Source: Larix sibirica
Lineage: Eukaryota > Streptophyta > Pinopsida > Pinales > Pinaceae
Length of the DNA stretch: 11,816 bases
Assembly: GCA_004151065.3 (NCBI GenBank)
Contig: NWUY0300031111.1
Span: forward strand, 4,862 to 16,677
Direction: 5' to 3'
Shown here: positions 8,243-11,816 of the stretch, piece by piece
Position numbering within the stretch: position 1 is the first letter of the stretch
How the letters are laid out: the number at the start of each line of letters is the position of its first letter
Position numbers and translations under genes: made by a program
Notes under the pieces: generated by a model
The model's input: only the letters and a program-made list of their open reading frames with translations
The model's database searches: none
What the model was told of the DNA's origin: nothing

Positions 8243-8333
8243 TTATTGCATTGAGTCATTGGGACGATCAAGGGGAGTGTCACTATCTGAGTCAAAGTCA
8301 CTTTCATGAGTAACCAATGGCACACCAACCAAA
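8243..8333 (-). pseudogene. C-terminal end of an unidentified minus-strand reading frame, copy 1
   Basis: Reading the minus strand from the contig edge, 29 residues are open before a TAA at 8243-8245. The tail is strikingly acidic and serine-rich: HESDFDSDSDTPLDRPND. The composition is protein-like and would fit the C-terminus of a transposase-type protein, but I cannot name the family. The upstream part lies beyond the contig end, and the sequence across the n at 8334 does not continue it. Copy 2 is at 11725-11816. Confidence 0.35.
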
Positions 8334-8334
8334 N
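8334..8334. other. Assembly gap (single n) at duplication junction
   Basis: A single n separates the two 3482-base copies. It corresponds to C11816 in copy 2, so the left contig stops one base short of the right contig's end. Sequence to the left and right is not continuous biology. Confidence 0.9.
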
Positions 8335-9724
8335 CACTCCATCTCACAACCTTTTGTGTTGATAAACATTTTAGGTCTTTGTATGAACGTTTTAGGTTTT
8401 TATTTTAATAACAAAAATGAATAAGTTTGTAGTATATAAAAGAGGTTGTAGCAGATGTTGAACAACCATGTTACAAAATCATAGAAACTTTTGGCTATGT
8501 GAGGCTTCAAAATTCCAAATTCGGTAGTTTCCCAAGCAAAACAAAATTACACACTTATAAACTAAAAGCAAGACTAATCTTGTACTAAGTTATAATAGCT
8601 ATGCCATTAACGATTAGTGGATGTGCCTTCCATAAAACTTGATGGAGGCTTTGGCTTGATCAAATGTGGTGTGGCCAAGTTCGATTATGTTGTTTGCAAA
8701 ACTGGCTTTCTAGGCTAGTACCAACGCTTGGTGTTGTTGAATGACACCAATGAAATTGCTCGATATGCATTCCTTTAACCTTGTGCTGGCATTTGGTAGT
8801 GCAATACTTCCAATTGTGCTTCCGGCCTTGCAATTCTTGCTTCCATGTATTCCTTTACTCGTTGAATCGATTGAAATTCCTTACGACCCCTTCCTTACCT
8901 TGATTAACAGCTTATGTTCTTCCATTATCTTCCAATCTTCTTAATTTTGCGTTGCGGAGCTAAGCTCATGCTTGGTGCTCCACCCAGGCTACGTGCCAAA
9001 AATCATGCTCATTGATGGTTCAAGAGGAGGAAGTCCCCTCTCGATTTGAGAGAGTCACTTCTTTATCGTTGACATGAACTTATGCCAGCCTTGGCACTTA
9101 TGGTTTAGGTTTATAAACGTGGGTTACATTATATTATATTTTCTTGAAGCGAGGTCCCCTTCCTTGAGTGTCCTTACTGCCTAATTTATTTGTTGATCTA
9201 CTACTTGATTTAGTTCCCAAAACACATATTTGAATGACAAATTAGTGAAACGATTCTTGCATATTCTATATGTTGATTCAAAACGAGATTCTTGAAAAAA
9301 ATTTAAGTATATATATAACCATTAATAATTCTTGATTTCCCAACACTACTAAATTACTTTTATTTCAGAAAATAATGTAATCCTTTACACAATAAGATTG
9401 CTTATAATAAATTATTTGTCTTAGTACCCAAACCAAAAGCGTATGGTTTCTTTATTTTTCCTATTGGGTCTTGCTGCCCCAATGAACGTTTTAGTTTTGA
9501 TTTATGTCCAAGGAGCAATTTCGATTAATCAAATTCACTTAATTCTAATAATTATTTGAATATAAATTTTTATCGTGTTACCAAACGCCAACTTTCGTTC
9601 ATTAAAGTTTCGTATGATTCGAAATTCCTTTCTCCCCCGTTAAGGTTTACGCCTGGCTAATGCATTGACGTGACCTCCAGCAAGGACGAGGAAACCACCG
9701 ACCACGGCTTTCGTTTTCCTCTCC

Positions 9725-9737
9725 TTATTTATATTTT
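9725..9737 (+). promoter_or_regulatory. Candidate core promoter of the Dicer-like gene, copy 2
   Basis: This repeats 6243-6255 at the 3482-base offset. It has no independent support and probably represents the same genomic site. Confidence 0.35.
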
Positions 9738-9857
9738 GACCAGGCATGACTTTTTCCAGACTGATTGGCTTGCTTCAAGACATTCTCTCTGGCGCGGCCC
9801 TCGTTTTTTTTTTGATCCCTCTCGTTTCGCTACTCTGCCCCTTCCGGATTTCCGGGA

Positions 9858-10274
9858 ATGGCGATCATACAAGAATTACAGGCAGAGGGCAAAGATTTAG
9901 CGATTGTGAGGATGAGTGAGTTGCCATTGCACGGGAATGAGAAATTCTCAACAGACCCTTCTACCACAGAATGCCAACAGAGAGATCCCAAAGAGATCGC
10001 CAGAAGGTTAAATTTACCTTTATTTTGTTAAATTCTTTTTGAAATTCATGTTCGAAGGTTTGGTACATTTTCCGTTCTGTTATGTAAATGTAACAGATAT
10101 CAGCTGCAACTATGCGAGAAAGCCAAGGAAGAGAATATCATAGTGTACCTGGAAACAGGGTGCGGAAAGACTCTCATAGCTGTTTTGCTAATCCAAGAGT
10201 TCGCCGAGGCTATCAAAAAGCCGGGGAGGAATGTCTGCGTTTTCCTGGCTCCTACCGTCCCTCTCGTTGAACAG
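9858..10274 (+). CDS. DCL4: Dicer-like protein, DCL4 type, exons 1-2, copy 2 (probable duplicate of the same locus)
   Basis: The model is join(9858..10006,10097..10274), with intron 1 at 10007-10096. Coding sequence, splice sites, in-frame upstream stop and split Arg codon are the same as in copy 1, and no silent change separates them. Identity of introns and flanks, together with the n junction, argues that this is the same gene assembled twice rather than a paralogue. Only one copy should be counted. If it were a real second copy, it too would lack everything after helicase motif Ia within this window. Confidence 0.8.
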
Positions 10275-11816
10275 GTATGGGCGAAATTTAGCGAAGTTCT
10301 TCTAAGTTTGGTTGAGTTCTGGCAATTCTGTGGGCTTTTTTAAGTTTTTCCATTTTCCAAAGCTAGCGCCTAACAATTTTTTCATGAAGTGATGAATGGT
10401 CCAGCATTGCTTTCCCCGTACACAAAACCAAAAGGTAACGGCGTCCTAGGGTCTGAAAGTTCGACAGCAAACTAAAATTAGACAACCAGCAGAAATATTA
10501 AATGCTATCATATGGTCACTTGGCTTTTATCTGAGAGATTTCCTGAAACTATGGTAAGCCGATTACAAGGAATTATCAGAATCACGTTTACGAAAATTTT
10601 CAAGGTTTAAAGTCGAAACCTAGTACATTCTGTTAAATTTTTCAATGGCAGATATTCTGCATTTCCTTTATTCAAGAGATTTGTCAAGCAAGCCATATTT
10701 TAAGATTCTCTTAAACACAGCAATGGAGAACTAAGTTGCCTAGGTGGTGGAAAGCATAGTAGCTGTATTAGACTTTCATGTAGAGTTTGAAATTCGGTGG
10801 ATATTCCACACATAGTATAGATACGGTAGAATTAACTGAATGCTTGGATATATTTAAACTTTTAAATATCGAGTAAATGTTACTACGTGTGCTGAAATAT
10901 ATGTTAAAGAGCGTGGGACTTAAACTAGAATAGCAATAGAGCTAATAATAGCTCATACTAACAATGACTTTACCATCACAAGACACTAGCCACATTTATA
11001 AACCTTCAGTTGATACGCTCTTTCATATAAATAAATATAGCTAATAAAGCACAGTGTTCCACCAAGTTTTCTGGATGTCGGAGCATAGGAGCGGGAAACG
11101 CACATGGGGCCGTGTGGAGACCACCTCAAAATTTTAGGAAAATCAATGGGGAATGGGGGGACGTCGGGGCCGGTCTTTAAAATTATTAAAAAAAATAGAA
11201 ATCCCAACATCTTAACATAACAATTCCTCATCCCATCACCATTTAAATACTAAATACTAAATTCATCATTGTGCAATGCAAACATGAGTCATTATTGATT
11301 CATTTATCATATTTGAGTATTTGAATTTCACATTGATAAATTATAAATTTATAATATATTTACATCTTTTCAAAGTGAAATTTATAACTCAACAATAGAT
11401 AAATCTGAATTATAAACTCCTACAAATTTGAAATAGTACATCTACTATACATAACTACACCTACAAATATATAACATAACCAATAGATACTGAAGTATGA
11501 AATCAGAAATATTAAATAGTAAATTAAAATTACTCAAAAATAGTAAGGAGTGACAAGTGAAAGACTCGGTTTGAGGTCATCAATGATAGTGTCTAGAGTC
11601 AAAAGTTAAACTGAAAACTAACAATGTACAACAAACATTGAAAACAAACATAGCTGAAAGAAATCAACATCAAAAGAGCATCAAGTGACAATTCCAATTC
11701 CATGGATTAGTCCTCTTTGTCCATTTATTGCATTGAGTCATTGGGACGATCAAGGGGAGTGTCACTATCTGAGTCAAAGTCACTTTCATGAGTAACCAAT
11801 GGCACACCAACCAAAC
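10275..11816 (+). other. Start of intron 2 of the Dicer-like gene, copy 2 (incomplete)
   Basis: This repeats 6793-8334, including the GC-rich patch (minus-strand frame at 10986-11231), the AT palindrome and the acidic-tail fragment. No downstream Dicer exon is present before the window ends. Confidence 0.65.
11725..11816 (-). pseudogene. C-terminal end of an unidentified minus-strand reading frame, copy 2
   Basis: This has the same acidic, serine-rich tail as the fragment at 8243-8333, with the stop at 11725-11727. The final base here is C where copy 1 has n, so the frame is one base longer. It is open to the window edge. Confidence 0.35.

Larger units (their letters stand above)
6793..8333 (+). 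other. Start of intron 2 of the Dicer-like gene, copy 1 (incomplete)
   Basis: The donor CAG|GTATGG follows the phase-0 end of exon 2 at LVEQ. The next conserved Dicer segment (the QQ-x-x-V stretch and later the DECH box) is not found in any plus-strand frame over the remaining 1541 bases. The intron is therefore longer than 1.5 kb and runs out of the contig. It contains a GC-rich patch (about 7590-7700) and the end of a minus-strand reading frame (8243-8333), which suggests an inserted transposable element. An unspliced read would stop at 6859-6861. Confidence 0.65.
4853..8334 (+). repeat. Large direct duplication, copy 1 (3482 bases)
   Basis: Every base that I compared from 4853 onward recurs at an offset of 3482. 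I checked many lines in introns and flanks as well as the exons. The only difference seen is A at 4878 versus T at 8360, close to the start of copy 2. Position 8334 is n where copy 2 has C (11816). Copy 1 is continuous with the upstream unique sequence (4121-4852), so it is probably the genuine genomic placement. Confidence 0.97.
8335..11816 (+). repeat. Large direct duplication, copy 2 (3482 bases, probable assembly artefact)
   Basis: This is a near-perfect repeat of 4853-8334. It starts directly after the n at 8334 and ends at the last base of the window, which is the same point at which copy 1 ends. A whole contig that is contained in the end of its neighbour and was joined with a single-n gap gives exactly this picture. 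A true tandem duplication would need both ends to coincide with a gap and with the window end, and would need intronic identity. Everything annotated on copy 2 should be treated as the same locus as copy 1. Confidence 0.97.

Noticed and set aside
4853-8334. Long terminal repeats of a large element
   Set aside because: The copies are directly adjacent with no internal region. They contain an intron-bearing host gene and lack TG...CA ends and target-site duplications.
4853-11816. Tandem pair of DCL4 paralogues as a real expansion of the silencing machinery
   Set aside because: Non-coding identity, the n at the junction and the exact coincidence of the copy ends with contig ends favour an assembly artefact.

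Overview
The window looks like nuclear DNA of a land plant: AT-rich intergenic sequence, a decayed chromodomain-bearing Ty3/gypsy (chromovirus) polyprotein, and the first two exons of a plant Dicer-like gene with spliceosomal introns. A gymnosperm or conifer would fit the resemblance of the retroelement to conifer gypsy elements and the long second intron, but this is inference. Two single lowercase n characters (4120 and 8334) show that this is a draft scaffold of three contigs: 1-4119, 4121-8333 and 8335-11816.

Layout. Positions 1-3250 hold a plus-strand Ty3/gypsy pol remnant: protease tail, reverse transcriptase, RNase H, integrase and chromodomain, in that order. It carries at least two dozen in-frame stops, several frame changes and damaged catalytic residues. 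Neither LTR is recognisable. Positions 3251-4852 are AT-rich non-coding DNA with short imperfect repeats. Positions 4853-8334 hold the 5' flank, exon 1, intron 1, exon 2 and the start of a long intron 2 of a DICER-LIKE 4-type gene. Intron 2 also holds a GC-rich patch and the last 30 codons of an unidentified minus-strand reading frame. Positions 8335-11816 repeat 4853-8334 with an exact offset of 3482 bases. I saw one substitution (4878/8360) between the copies.

Reading. The repeat starts directly after the n at 8334, and copy 2 ends at the last base of the window, at the same point where copy 1 stops. The 4120 junction shows the same pattern on a small scale, a 42-base near-identical overlap. 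The simplest explanation is two unmerged contig overlaps. The window would then hold one Dicer-like gene 5' end, not two. The gene model is join(6376..6524,6615..6792) and continues beyond the available sequence. It encodes the start of the helicase domain with the Walker A motif.

I found no previously undescribed system. The main results are the Dicer-like exon pair, which no single long open frame shows, the probable assembly duplication, and the detailed state of decay of the chromovirus.
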